Shown here: positions 1 to 8,492 of the stretch, in pieces
Layout of the letters: each line of letters begins with the position of its first letter
Position numbering within the stretch: the first letter of the stretch is position 1
Assembly (NCBI RefSeq): GCF_900218035.1
Contig: NZ_OBMR01000006.1
Location: forward strand, 62,001-126,000
Direction: 5' to 3'
Source of the DNA: Pseudobutyrivibrio ruminis DSM 9787
Lineage (GTDB): Bacteria; Bacillota; Clostridia; Lachnospirales; Lachnospiraceae
Length of the DNA: 64,000 nt
Position numbers and translations under genes: made by a program
The notes under the pieces: model-generated
Seen by the model: only the letters and a program-made list of their open reading frames with translations
The model's database searches: none
Told to the model about the DNA's origin: nothing

Positions 1-15
1 TTTATCATTTCAATA

Positions 16-1002
16 TTAAATTCGCATGGCTGCATAACCTACAGTCATTACATACATGAAGATCATTATCAGACCTTCTTTTCTCGTGATTTTTCTTTCG
101 GTGAAGGCATAGCCCCAGGAGATGATTGTAATTACCAACAGTATCAGAAGGTCATATACTGAGGCGACGTTGACCGCTACAGGCGAGATTATCGCTGAGA
201 CTCCGAGGATGAATAGCAGGTTGAAGATATTTGAGCCAAGGACATTTCCCAAGGCGATACCTAGCTGGCCTTTTCGGGTGGCGATGATGGAAGTGACCAG
301 CTCAGGGAGGGATGTGCCGATGGCTACAATTGTAAGTCCTACTAAGGTTTCTGACATACCAGCCTGAAGGGCTAGCGTTTTGGCGCTGTATACTACAAGC
401 TTGCCTCCGACGATTATCATGATAAGGCCTGCGATTATAAATACTGCACATTGCCTGTTGGAGTATGATCTGACACTGGACATGTCCTCCAGGGCACTAT
501 TCTTTTCTTTCATGAGTATCCAGGCAACGTATAGGATGTATGAAAGTAAAAGTCCAGCTCCGCCAAGGCCTGAAATTGTTGCAACATTTTCTGTGACAAC
601 AGGGCCAGTTGATTTGAAGTGGCTGATTATGGAAAATCCGCCAATCGCCACAAACACCGCCAGCGTTGACACTGCTGCAACTGTAAAGTCTCTTTTGATG
701 ATTCCTTTCTCTACCACCAATGGGGACATTACAGCGCAGATACCAAGGATACCAAGCATATTGAACATATTGGAACCGATAATGTTGCTCAGTGCAATCT
801 CGCTTGATTTTTCTGCAGCCGCTGTGACGCTGACGGCCAGCTCCGGAGCGCTGGTACCACAGGCCACTATCGTGAGTCCAATAATCAGTCCTGATACTTT
901 AAAATTCTTCGCCAGTGCGGCGCTACCATCTACAAATTTGTTGGCGCCTAGCACGAGTAGCGCGAATCCTACTAATAAAATTAAAATTGTAATTATCATC
1001 AT
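16..1002 (-). CDS. Calcium/sodium antiporter (CaCA superfamily, YrbG-like)
   Basis: This is an inner-membrane cation exchanger of the Na+/Ca2+ (possibly K+-dependent) antiporter family. The protein has about ten hydrophobic segments and the two family-defining alpha repeats: GTSAPEL followed by GSNMFN in the N-terminal half, and GTSLPEL followed by GSNIFN in the C-terminal half. Length (about 328 residues) is normal for the family. An upstream TTG at 1023 is possible, but the ATG codons at 1002 and 999 match the usual family N-terminus, which starts just before the first membrane helix. No clear Shine-Dalgarno is visible; instead a TATAAT box ends only six bases before the ATG. It is divergent from the tspO gene. 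Ion selectivity cannot be read from the sequence. Confidence 0.9.
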   Translation of the reverse strand: MMIITILILLVGFALLVLGANKFVDGSAALAKNFKVSGLIIGLTIVACGTSAPELAVSVTAAAEKSSEIALSNIIGSNMFNMLGILGICAVMSPLVVEKGIIKRDFTVAAVSTLAVFVAIGGFSIISHFKSTGPVVTENVATISGLGGAGLLLSYILYVAWILMKEKNSALEDMSSVRSYSNRQCAVFIIAGLIMIIVGGKLVVYSAKTLALQAGMSETLVGLTIVAIGTSLPELVTSIIATRKGQLGIALGNVLGSNIFNLLFILGVSAIISPVAVNVASVYDLLILLVITIISWGYAFTERKITRKEGLIMIFMYVMTVGYAAMRI

Positions 1003-1131
1003 GCTGACATTATAGAATGGCAAACTAAAGTTTATGTAAGATGTCTAAAATTAATTTCACTTTACATAGCTTATACCTGCCTAGTGCATATTTAACTTGT
1101 ATCTAATAACACTTTCATTGAGGAGGTTTTT

Positions 1132-1632
1132 ATGAACGAGGAATTAACTTGCCCACAGAAAATATTAAGATTTGTTCCTATGGTTGCTTTGCCGCTGATT
1201 GTTGGAGGAATCAGTGCATTACTTACAGGAAATGCCATGGATTCTTACCAAGTGATGATACAGCCGCCACTTGCGCCGCCGGCTTGGCTGTTTCCTATAG
1301 CCTGGACCATTCTTTATATACTGATGGGGCTCGGAAGCTATTTTTTGTTGCTTGCACCTGCAGATACTGCAGAAAAGAAAAGCGCCAAGTGTATAGCGAT
1401 GATAGTTTACTTCATCCAGCTATGCTTCAACTTTGTATGGTCGCTGATATTTTTCAACGCAGGCCAATATACACTAGCCTTCATTTGGCTGATGATCCTT
1501 TGGGTGATGATTATCGTGATGATATGGAAGACTTCTAAGGTATGCTGGAAAGCCACATTGATGTTTGTCCCTTATCTACTGTGGTGCACCTTTGCAGCTT
1601 ATTTAAATCTGATGATTGCAATATTGAATTAA
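1132..1632 (+). CDS. tspO: TspO/MBR family protein
   Basis: This is a small integral membrane protein of the tryptophan-rich sensory protein / mitochondrial benzodiazepine receptor family, whose members bind tetrapyrroles. The 166 residues form five hydrophobic segments. Family landmarks seen here are the QPPLAPPAWLFP loop after helix 1, aromatic-rich helices with W..IAWTILY, and the N.VWSLIFF segment in helix 3. A strong GAGGAGG ribosome site lies six bases before the ATG. It is the only gene in the window on the plus strand that I consider real, and it converges on the toxin-antitoxin pair that follows. The physiological ligand is unknown. Confidence 0.9.
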   Translation: MNEELTCPQKILRFVPMVALPLIVGGISALLTGNAMDSYQVMIQPPLAPPAWLFPIAWTILYILMGLGSYFLLLAPADTAEKKSAKCIAMIVYFIQLCFNFVWSLIFFNAGQYTLAFIWLMILWVMIIVMIWKTSKVCWKATLMFVPYLLWCTFAAYLNLMIAILN

Positions 1633-1637
1633 TTAAA

Positions 1638-1661
1638 AGTGGGAACCGTTTGGTTCCCACT
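1638..1661 (-). terminator. Terminator of the MqsR-like/Panacea operon
   Basis: A perfect 10-bp stem AGTGGGAACC / GGTTCCCACT with a four-base loop is followed on the minus strand by TTTTAATTAATT. It lies directly between the convergent tspO and antitoxin genes. Its stem and flanks nearly match the terminator at 3193-3219. Confidence 0.8.
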
Positions 1662-1669
1662 ACCTTGTT

Positions 1670-2680
1670 CTAAAACTGAATTAATTCAGCCCAATTATAA
1701 TCTATTATTTCCCCATCCTTGGTCTTTTTATATGCCTCTTCTGCATGCATATAATCAACTACATCTTTCGTTTTCATCGTATCAAATTTCGTTATAACAG
1801 AATCAATAATGCTCTTCTCATCATTTGACAAAGTTTTTAAATCAAGCTTTTCGTTGTACATTATATGGTATCGCACATTATCATAATCCTCTGCAAGCTC
1901 TTCTTCGAAAACAACATTATCCAGTTGCAAAATAGCATCGTGACCTATTGGAAGCGCCCCCATATTTGCATGCTGATACACAAGACCTGTCAGAGATTTT
2001 TTATTCTTCTGATAAAATAGGATATCAGTATACCAAAGCATTTTCATTAGTTTCACCTTATACAAGTACTTCACATGCTTCGCTAGATAGTTAATTACTA
2101 ATTCTAATTTATCAATATTTAATACCTGAAACCCATTTGTAATAGATGGTTCCATATAGTTTAAATAAAAGCTTTCAAGTTTGTTGCGAGCAATGTTTTC
2201 TCTTCCATGCTTTGATAGTTCTTCATTTATTCTTTCAAGGAAGACAGCTTCTTTATTTTTATTGAAGTTTTCTTTATTTCTAATATAAAAATAATATAGA
2301 ACTAATGGATTATTTTTAATCAGTCTCAAAATATTGTCATATGGAGCATCCTGAATAGATTTACTCTCATAACGAGATATTGTTGCTTCTCCCCAGCCTA
2401 ATACTTGTGACAAATCTACTTGTGATAATCCATATCGCTCTCTTATCTCAACAATCTCATAAGAAGTAAGCAAGCCTTTTTGCTTGCGATAAGCATTTCT
2501 TGCATTCAAAAGATTTTCATTTTCCATGCTCCCCGTTGTAAATTCATTGTCCCCTTTTGAATCTGGGCAGATGTAATACTTTTCTTCATACTCTACTTTT
2601 AAGCCTTTTATAATTGTAATTGCTTTTCTTTCTTTAAGCTCTACTTCATGATTCTTTCCGCATATTGGACAATTCATCAT
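1670..2680 (-). CDS. Antitoxin: MqsA-like zinc-finger/HTH with Panacea (DUF4065/SocA-like) domain
   Basis: This is the probable antitoxin and autorepressor of a toxin-antitoxin pair. Residues 1-40 carry a metal-binding motif (CPIC at 4-7 and a further Cys near 38) like the MqsA/YgiT N-terminus. Residues about 70-115 are a helix-turn-helix (YGLSQVDLSQVLGWGEATISRYE). The C-terminal half (about 205-330) matches the Panacea/DUF4065 fold, with the hallmark stretch KLMKMLWYTDILFYQ followed by LTGLVYQHANMGALP. The order toxin then antitoxin, separated by 24 bases, is the MqsRA order. The start follows a GAGGTAGG ribosome site. The function is inferred from family membership; Panacea domains are known as chaperone-like neutralising domains for many unrelated toxins. 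Confidence 0.8.
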   Translation of the reverse strand: MMNCPICGKNHEVELKERKAITIIKGLKVEYEEKYYICPDSKGDNEFTTGSMENENLLNARNAYRKQKGLLTSYEIVEIRERYGLSQVDLSQVLGWGEATISRYESKSIQDAPYDNILRLIKNNPLVLYYFYIRNKENFNKNKEAVFLERINEELSKHGRENIARNKLESFYLNYMEPSITNGFQVLNIDKLELVINYLAKHVKYLYKVKLMKMLWYTDILFYQKNKKSLTGLVYQHANMGALPIGHDAILQLDNVVFEEELAEDYDNVRYHIMYNEKLDLKTLSNDEKSIIDSVITKFDTMKTKDVVDYMHAEEAYKKTKDGEIIDYNWAELIQF

Positions 2681-2704
2681 AATACCTACCTCTACTAAAC
2701 CCTG

Positions 2705-3100
2705 TTATTTATATGGATATTTCATTTCCCATTTAGCATAATGAAACGATACGCATATAACTTGACCTATATCATTTATATCTCTACATTTTATCTTGAT
2801 ATATATTTCCCTATCATTAATAAACTTTCCAAAAACTAATAATATAGGTGGATCCGGATCATCTCTATCTAATTTTGACTCGGAATAATTAGAAACTTCT
2901 AGAGACTTTAACTCATTTACAACATCAAAAACATCATACTCTAAATCGATTAGAGTGTATGGAGTCGAGTATTCAATTTCTTCTTTGGAATTTTTTATTA
3001 ACCTGAAATGAGAATCTATGTTAAATGTATCAGCTTTCAGTATACCTTTCATCTGCGACAGAAAGCTGGCCACTTCACTTTTTGATAGTACTACATTCAT
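2705..3100 (-). CDS. Probable MqsR-like toxin
   Basis: This 131-residue protein is encoded just upstream of the Panacea antitoxin. It shows the pattern of the MqsR/RelE-like toxins paired with MqsA-type antitoxins in Firmicutes and Bacteroidetes: a central LDRDDPDPP loop, then GKFINDREIYIKIKC and a C-terminal VSFHYAKWEMKYPYK. MqsR toxins are mRNA interferases; whether this one cuts RNA is inference. The start was chosen at 3100 because AAAGGGAG lies eight bases before this ATG. A longer frame from 3139 would run through one of the two palindromic operators. Identification rests on motif resemblance and gene order. Confidence 0.65.
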   Translation of the reverse strand: MNVVLSKSEVASFLSQMKGILKADTFNIDSHFRLIKNSKEEIEYSTPYTLIDLEYDVFDVVNELKSLEVSNYSESKLDRDDPDPPILLVFGKFINDREIYIKIKCRDINDIGQVICVSFHYAKWEMKYPYK

Positions 3101-3116
3101 TAATATGCTCCCTTTA

Positions 3117-3160
3117 CTATCAATTGATAGCAATATCATTATACTATCAATTGATAGTAT
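3117..3160. promoter_or_regulatory. Tandem palindromic operator of the toxin-antitoxin pair
   Basis: Two perfect copies of the 14-bp palindrome CTATCAATTGATAG lie at 3117-3130 and 3144-3157. Their centres are 27 bp apart, and the second extends to a 20-bp palindrome at 3141-3160. They sit immediately upstream of the toxin ribosome site. A half site, TTGATAGTA, occurs at 3082-3090 inside the toxin gene. The HTH of the Panacea antitoxin is the obvious candidate ligand. Confidence 0.75.
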
Positions 3161-3192
3161 GTCAATGAATATTTCATGAAGTATTAATGAAA

Positions 3193-3219
3193 AGTGGGAA
3201 CCTCGTCGAGGTTCCCACT
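3193..3219 (-). terminator. Terminator of the two-component operon
   Basis: Inverted repeat with 13-base arms, AGTGGGAACCTCG / CGAGGTTCCCACT, followed on the minus strand by TTTTCATTAATA. It sits just beyond the histidine kinase stop codon. A run of five T on the plus side could make it bidirectional. Confidence 0.8.
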
Positions 3220-3225
3220 ACCTTT

Positions 3226-4551
3226 TTACATCAGCACAGTAACCTTGGTTCCTGCCCCCAGTTCACTTTCGATTTGGATTTTGGCATCGTGGATTTCCAC
3301 GATGTGCTTTACGATTGCTAGGCCGAGGCCGGTTCCGCCGGAGGCTTTGGAGCGGCTTTTGTCGACGCGGTAGAATCGTTCGAAAACGCGGTCTAGGTCG
3401 TCGGCAGGGATGCCGATGCCGTCATCTTCAACAATGAGTTTTTTGTAGCCGTATTCTTCCAATACTGAGACTGCCACATGTCCACCATCATTGCCGTAGC
3501 GAATGGAGTTTTGCACAAGATTGTCGATTATCTCACGAATAAGATCTGGGCGGCAGCGAACTGTTGTAGATTGTCCCGATAAGGTGATGTCTATATTTCG
3601 CTGAGTGGCGGACATAGATAAGGACTCGAGCTCCTCTGATGCAAGCTGATATAAGTCCACCGTCTCAAACTGCTCATCATTATCGTCGCTGTCTAGCTCG
3701 GATAGCTTAATGATGTCCTCTATGAGGGACAGCAATCTGTTTGCGTTCTTATCTATTTCGTCAGCAAAGTGCTTTCTCTTATCCGCAGGTGTATCATCTA
3801 CTCCCAACAACTGAGCATAGCCTGAGATTGCGGTAAGTGGAGTCTTCAATTCATGGCTAACATTGGCTGAAAAGTCCTGGCGCATCTTTGCCGCCGCCAA
3901 GACCTCTTCATGCTGCTTTCGGATTTTGCTGATAAAAGGATAAAGCTCAGGGTATGGTGAGTCCACAAAATCATCATTGAGTTTCCCTGCCACATCCTCA
4001 ATTGGCTTCATCAGCTGACGTGTAAGGATTCGTGAAGCCAGCACGCACACAAATGATATGAGCAAAATCAGGCTAAGACATAGAGGCAAGCCACTGGCAA
4101 ATACCACCCACACTGCGTCCACTTCCTGGGCAATGCGAAGGATTCGACCGTCGTTTAGGCGCAGGGCATAATAATAGTCCTTCAGACCCATGGTATCGGA
4201 CTGCCTTTCTATCTCTCCAGAACCAGTCTCCATGGCACTGACAATCTCTGGCCTGTTGGCATGATTGTCCATCTGCTCCGCATTTACGGTATTGTCAAAA
4301 AGAACAGTTCCATCAACATCTATCAGCGTAACTCGCAGTTTTGCATCCATCAACTTTGGATTGGCCTCCAAGGCGGCCACATCTGCGGTGTCAAAAAATC
4401 CTGTGTCTTTGAAAATCTGAGCGGTTACCTGCATATCCTGGTGAACCTGCCGCTCAAACAGAGCATAATAGGCAAGGGTCACACAGATGGATGTGCAAAG
4501 CACCGTGGCGATAATCAGCGCCAAAAATCTAAGGTAAATCTTCTGTGCCAT
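3226..4551 (-). CDS. PhoR-like membrane sensor histidine kinase
   Basis: This is the sensor of a two-component system. It has an N-terminal helix (about 7-29), an extracytoplasmic domain (about 30-147), a second helix (about 148-173) and a HAMP-like linker. The HisKA domain carries the phospho-accepting His in SANVSHELKTPLTAISGY (His233). The ATPase domain carries an N box (NLVQNSIRYG), DDGIGIP and GGTGLGLAIVKHIVE. No PAS domain is evident. The gene starts 12 bases after the response regulator gene, with a GGGAGG ribosome site. Domain layout and neighbourhood, next to a Na+/phosphate transporter gene, suggest the PhoR subgroup. Other OmpR-class sensors look the same, so the phosphate link is inference. 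Confidence 0.9.
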   Translation of the reverse strand: MAQKIYLRFLALIIATVLCTSICVTLAYYALFERQVHQDMQVTAQIFKDTGFFDTADVAALEANPKLMDAKLRVTLIDVDGTVLFDNTVNAEQMDNHANRPEIVSAMETGSGEIERQSDTMGLKDYYYALRLNDGRILRIAQEVDAVWVVFASGLPLCLSLILLISFVCVLASRILTRQLMKPIEDVAGKLNDDFVDSPYPELYPFISKIRKQHEEVLAAAKMRQDFSANVSHELKTPLTAISGYAQLLGVDDTPADKRKHFADEIDKNANRLLSLIEDIIKLSELDSDDNDEQFETVDLYQLASEELESLSMSATQRNIDITLSGQSTTVRCRPDLIREIIDNLVQNSIRYGNDGGHVAVSVLEEYGYKKLIVEDDGIGIPADDLDRVFERFYRVDKSRSKASGGTGLGLAIVKHIVEIHDAKIQIESELGAGTKVTVLM

Positions 4552-4563
4552 GGTTCCTCCCTA

Positions 4564-5232
4564 TCAATCAATGACGTATCCAACGTTTCGAACAGTGCGA
4601 ATCAGGCTACCGCAGCTCCCCAGCTTGGTCCTGAGAGTTTTTATGTGCATGTCCAAGGTACGAGATTCCAGCTCGTAATCTATGCCCCAGATTTTGTCCA
4701 TTATCTGTGTACGTTTCAGGACAATGCCGCGATTCAGCGCCAGGTATTTCAGCAGCTCGTATTCTTTGTAGGTGAGCTCTATAGTTTGGCCAGCCACTGT
4801 CACCTGGTGCCTCTGGTCATTTATGATAAGATCATCGATAGTAATGATTTCCTGAGAAGCCTCCATGGTGCGGCGAAGCAGAGCCTTTACCCGGGATGTG
4901 AGCTCCATCACCGAAAATGGCTTTTTGATGTAATCGTCAGCACCAGTTTCCAGGCCACGAACCAGATCGATTTCGCCAGTTTTGGCGGTGACCATAATCA
5001 CTGGAATAGCAGCAGTTATTTCGCTGGAGCGAAGCTGCCTTACTATTTCAAACCCGTTTTCATCAGGAAGCATGATATCCAGCAAGACAAGGTCGGGCAG
5101 ATTGTGTTCTAAAACATCAAAAAAGTCTGCCCCATTGGCAAAGCTGTCGACCTGATAGCCGGCATTTGCCAGGGCAAACTCTTCTATTTCTCTGATATTC
5201 TCGTCGTCTTCTACAATGTAAACAAGAGCCAT
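4564..5232 (-). CDS. OmpR/PhoB-family response regulator
   Basis: This is the cytoplasmic transcription factor of the two-component pair. Residues 1-115 are a receiver domain with the acidic pocket EDD near residue 8, the phospho-acceptor Asp52 in LVLLDIMLPDENG, and Lys in IKKPF. Residues about 130-222 are a winged helix (ELTYKEYELLKYLALNRG, and SRTLDMHIKTLRTKLG). A longer frame opens at 5265, but AAGGAGGT lies just upstream of the ATG at 5232 and the product then begins in the normal way (MALVYIVEDDE). Its promoter contains TTTACA-type repeats like those before the phosphate transporter, consistent with autoregulation. Confidence 0.92.
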   Translation of the reverse strand: MALVYIVEDDENIREIEEFALANAGYQVDSFANGADFFDVLEHNLPDLVLLDIMLPDENGFEIVRQLRSSEITAAIPVIMVTAKTGEIDLVRGLETGADDYIKKPFSVMELTSRVKALLRRTMEASQEIITIDDLIINDQRHQVTVAGQTIELTYKEYELLKYLALNRGIVLKRTQIMDKIWGIDYELESRTLDMHIKTLRTKLGSCGSLIRTVRNVGYVID

Positions 5233-5278
5233 AGTGACCTCCTTCATATGTACATAAACAATCAATCTATGTGATACT

Positions 5279-5307
5279 ATAGTATGATTATCTAAATTTT
5301 ATGTAAA
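5279..5307 (-). promoter_or_regulatory. Promoter of the response regulator-kinase operon with PhoP-box-like repeats
   Basis: On the minus strand TTTACA (5302-5307) and TACTAT (5279-5284) are separated by 17 bp. The -35 region reads TTTACA-N5-TTTAGA, the 11-bp spacing of Bacillus PhoP boxes (TT(A/T/C)ACA repeats with 5-bp gaps). It overlaps the end of the transporter gene. Confidence 0.6.
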
Positions 5308-6294
5308 GAGGAATAACCTGTGCTCACACGATCATCGGGGACTGTGTATTCCGCCAGGCGTACCAGATGCTTCGAGAATGGATAAATTATCATGGTGCTT
5401 CCTATGTTAAAAACTGAATGGATAACTGCGATAGCCACTGGACCAACAGCCGCCGTTAGGAATTCAAAATTAAAAATCATGTTTAATCCATAAAAAGCTA
5501 ACGTAAATACGGTAACACCGACCACATTAAAGTATAGGTGAATCATGGATGCTCGTCTGGCATTTTTGCTGGCTCCCACTGATGATAGCAACGCTGTGGA
5601 GCAAGTGCCGATATTCTGGCCTAGGATGATAGGAAGTGCTGCGCCAAAGCTGACTGCTCCCGTCAAAGACAGTGCCTGCAGGATTCCAACTGATGCCGAT
5701 GAGCTCTGGATGATGGCAGTAAACACCATGCCAACAATAATTCCAAAGAGTGGATTTGAAACTGCAACCAGCATATTCTCAAAATATGGGCTGTGGGCAA
5801 GGGGCTCCATTGATGCGCTCATGGCATCCATTCCAAATATCAACACGGAAAATCCGATTAGTAAATGGGATATGTTTATGCGCTTCGCATTTTCCTTTGC
5901 CTTCATGTAAAGCACCACGCCAATCATGGCAAGTATTGGTGCAAATGATGATGGCTTTAGCATTTTGATAAGCACAGCATCGCTTTCGATTCCCACCATG
6001 GATAGCATCCAGGATGTAACTGTGGTACCGATGTTGGCGCCCATGATTACGCCAACCGCCTGGCGCAAGCTCATGATTCCCGAATTCACAAAGCTTATAA
6101 CCATTACTGTGGTGGCCGATGATGACTGAATCACCGCTGTGACACCAGCTCCTAACAGCACACCATAAATTGTTTTGTTTGTAAGACGCTCCAGTATTTG
6201 CGTCATCTTTCCCGAAGCCAATGCCTGCAGGCCGTCTCCCATGAGCTTCATGCCATACAGGAAGAGCGCCAGCCCACCCAGCAACTTCAGAATC
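5292..6294 (-). pseudogene. Na+/phosphate cotransporter family gene, split by IS66 near its start
   Basis: The product is a NptA-type Na+/Pi cotransporter membrane domain. The inverted repeats typical of the family are present: VIQSSSATTVMV with GANIGTTVTSW, and later IIQSSSASVGIL with GQNIGTCSTALL. An IS66 element sits after codon 7. The first codons and ribosome site are now at 8985-9019. Within the IS end an in-frame TAG lies a few codons before the rest of the gene, leaving only CTG or TTG without a ribosome site as possible starts. Joining both sides restores an ordinary N-terminus, MDIFMILKLLGGLALFLYG. The C-terminus stops soon after the last membrane helix. Most family members of about 540 residues continue into a PhoU-like domain, so the 3' end may also be shortened. 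Expression is probably lost or much reduced. Confidence 0.88.
6287..6294. repeat. Target-site duplication, left copy (TCAGAATC)
   Basis: The 8 bp TCAGAATC immediately before the left IS end are identical to 8985-8992 after the right end. Eight base pairs is the usual duplication length for IS66 elements. Confidence 0.95.
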
Positions 6295-6377
6295 GTAAGC
6301 GCCTAATAAAAAGGCGGCCCTCCTAAAATCTCTCGCACCCAAGCGAGGATTGCGAGGATGCGAGTATTTTACTCCAA

Positions 6378-8012
6378 TTATCTTTTACATTTTTCAATTA
6401 CATCCTGATTCCAAGGAGCAATTGTTTCCAACTGTTCATCAGTCCAATCTTTCGATGGGCGCTGACTCAGGATATATTTGATGTATTCATAAATATTTAG
6501 TTCATGAGCTTTTGCCATTTCTACGATACTGTAAACTGTAGCACTGGCAGTTGCTCCAGCAGGAGAATCTGAAAACAACCAATTCTTTCTGCCAACAGTG
6601 AAAGGCCTGATGGCATTTTCACTTGCATTATTAGAAAAGCTGCATCGTCCATCCTCTAGATATGAGGTTAAAAATTCACGACGATGATTGATATAATTCA
6701 CAGCTTTATCCAGCCTAGAGTTTCTAACTGGATTTTGTGAATCAAGCCACTCAAAAAAGGCCTCCAAAACTGGTTGTTCCTTTTGCAGACGAAGCTTGTG
6801 ACGCTCTTCGTACGAGACTTTCTTGCGATTAATTGAGTCTTCGATTTCGAAGAGTTTATTGCAGTATTGAACTCCCTGTACTGCGGGATTTGTGTAATCA
6901 TACTGTTTTCCTTTTGGAATGGCATCAATCAGATATCTTCTGACATGAGCCCAACAGCAGCATCTTGTAATACCTGGCACCTTGTTATAACCTTGGTAAC
7001 CATCGCATTCAAGATAACCTTCAAATCCCTTTAGGAAGTTTTTGGCATTTTCTCCTGCCCTTGTTTCGGAGTAGCCGTACATTATTATTGGAGGTAATCC
7101 ATCTTCGCCTGTACGGTATACCCACATGTAGGACTTTGACTCAGCCCTCCGACCAGGTTCATTTAATACTTGAACCGGAGTCTCATCAGCCATTAGGAAG
7201 TTCCTTTCTAATAGCTTACGATGGAAGAACTGATAGAGTGGATCAAAATAATGTTTAGAACAATAAATGATCCAGTTAGCCAAAGTGGTTCGGCTTAATT
7301 CAATGCCATACTGCTCCCAGTCTTTCTCCTGACGATATAAAGGTAATGCATTGCCATACTTCTGATATATCGTCCATGCAACAGATGATTCTGATGCGAG
7401 AGAGTGCTTCATAAGTGGTTTCTTATCAAGTTTAGCTTTTATGATATATGGCTCGTCTGTATTCTTACATTCCGGACAGCCATAATGATAACTTACATAT
7501 TCCTTAACCTTGACTTTGGCTGGAATGTATTCGAGTTCTCTTCGAATTAGCTCCTTGCCGATGTATTCAAGAGGAGTACCACACTGCGGACAAATCTTAT
7601 CTTCGTCAGGGATATCTACAACGACTTCCTCGACAGGAATACCTTTAAGTTTTTCCTCAAGCGTAGTTTTAGCTTTACGCTTATGCTCTTTGACGATAGT
7701 CTCAACATCAGGAACTAAGATGTCATCAGATTGGAGCGCTTCAGCTTCATCAAACAAGCTGAGTTGACCATCTATTTCTTCATGGCGTCTTTCACTGGAA
7801 GCGCCAAAAAGTTTTTTAGTAAGATAATCAATCTGCTCTTGCAAAACAGCTTCACGTTTTTGATGTTCTGCCTCACGACTTTCAGCATCCTGCAACGTTT
7901 TTTGCAGCTGAACAATGACTGTAGTCTGAGCTGAGATAGTCGTATTAAGTTGTGAAATGGTATCTTTCAGTTCTTGTAACTGAATGTCTCTAGCCCCTCT
8001 TGCCACAGCCAT
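6378..8012 (-). CDS. tnpC: IS66 transposase TnpC (DDE)
   Basis: This is the catalytic transposase of the element. The order is an N-terminal coiled coil (about 10-70), an IS66-type zinc-binding domain (CPQCGTPLEY near 141 and CPEC near 179), then the DDE domain. The catalytic acids are Asp276 in LMADETPV, Asp337 in YLECDGYQGY and Glu465 in NNASENAIRP. A C-terminal IS66 motif follows (HELNIYEYIKYIL). The 544-residue length is normal. AAAGGAG lies just before the start, and 36 bases separate it from tnpB. Nothing indicates inactivation. Confidence 0.96.
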   Translation of the reverse strand: MAVARGARDIQLQELKDTISQLNTTISAQTTVIVQLQKTLQDAESREAEHQKREAVLQEQIDYLTKKLFGASSERRHEEIDGQLSLFDEAEALQSDDILVPDVETIVKEHKRKAKTTLEEKLKGIPVEEVVVDIPDEDKICPQCGTPLEYIGKELIRRELEYIPAKVKVKEYVSYHYGCPECKNTDEPYIIKAKLDKKPLMKHSLASESSVAWTIYQKYGNALPLYRQEKDWEQYGIELSRTTLANWIIYCSKHYFDPLYQFFHRKLLERNFLMADETPVQVLNEPGRRAESKSYMWVYRTGEDGLPPIIMYGYSETRAGENAKNFLKGFEGYLECDGYQGYNKVPGITRCCCWAHVRRYLIDAIPKGKQYDYTNPAVQGVQYCNKLFEIEDSINRKKVSYEERHKLRLQKEQPVLEAFFEWLDSQNPVRNSRLDKAVNYINHRREFLTSYLEDGRCSFSNNASENAIRPFTVGRKNWLFSDSPAGATASATVYSIVEMAKAHELNIYEYIKYILSQRPSKDWTDEQLETIAPWNQDVIEKCKR

Positions 8013-8048
8013 TTCTCCTTTGTTTTGATACCTAAATTATACCAAAAT

Positions 8049-8492
8049 TCAGGCCTCATTAACAGCAAGAAATGCAGTATTTTCAAGGCTTTGCGAGGGT
8101 TTTGATAGCTGTTCACAACCGCTATATTTTGTTAGTAAGTTATCAACATTTTTGTATGTTCCAATGGCTTTTGGTTGCTCAATTTCGAGACCAGACATAA
8201 GCCAATCGAACTGTTGCCAGGTAAGTGGTCGTACTTCAGATTTATCTCTGGGCCAACGATACCTGCCTTCAACTGCAAGACGTTTGTACAAAAGTACAAA
8301 CCCATCAGATTCCCATAGTAAAGCTTTTAGCCTGTCGCACCTTCTGCCACAGAATAAATACAAAGCACTTCTTTTAGGATCCATATGCAGTTGCTCTATT
8401 ACAATGGCACAAAGGCCATCGATAGACTTTCTCATATCGGTGTATCCGCATACTATATAAATTTCGTTTACACCGGAAATATCGCCTAGCAT
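8049..8492 (-). CDS. tnpB: IS66 accessory protein TnpB (Orf2)
   Basis: This is the accessory protein IS66 elements need for transposition. The 147-residue sequence carries the family signature GYTDMRKSIDGL near residue 17, YLFCGRRCDRLKALLWESDGF in two adjacent parts, and RWPRDKSEVRPLTWQQFDWL. Its start overlaps the end of tnpA by seven bases (ATGCTAG), which suggests translational coupling. Confidence 0.95.
   Translation of the reverse strand: MLGDISGVNEIYIVCGYTDMRKSIDGLCAIVIEQLHMDPKRSALYLFCGRRCDRLKALLWESDGFVLLYKRLAVEGRYRWPRDKSEVRPLTWQQFDWLMSGLEIEQPKAIGTYKNVDNLLTKYSGCEQLSKPSQSLENTAFLAVNEA

Noticed and set aside
3101-3139. Upstream extension of the toxin gene
   Set aside because: It would overlap a palindromic operator and has no ribosome site; the ATG at 3100 has a good one.
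4261-5112. Long plus-strand frame opposite the two-component genes
   Set aside because: It is antisense to well-supported kinase and regulator genes and has no recognisable domain.
5779-6342. Open frame of 187 codons overlapping the transporter gene
   Set aside because: It is an alternative frame of the Na+/phosphate transporter and crosses the IS66 boundary; no family resemblance.
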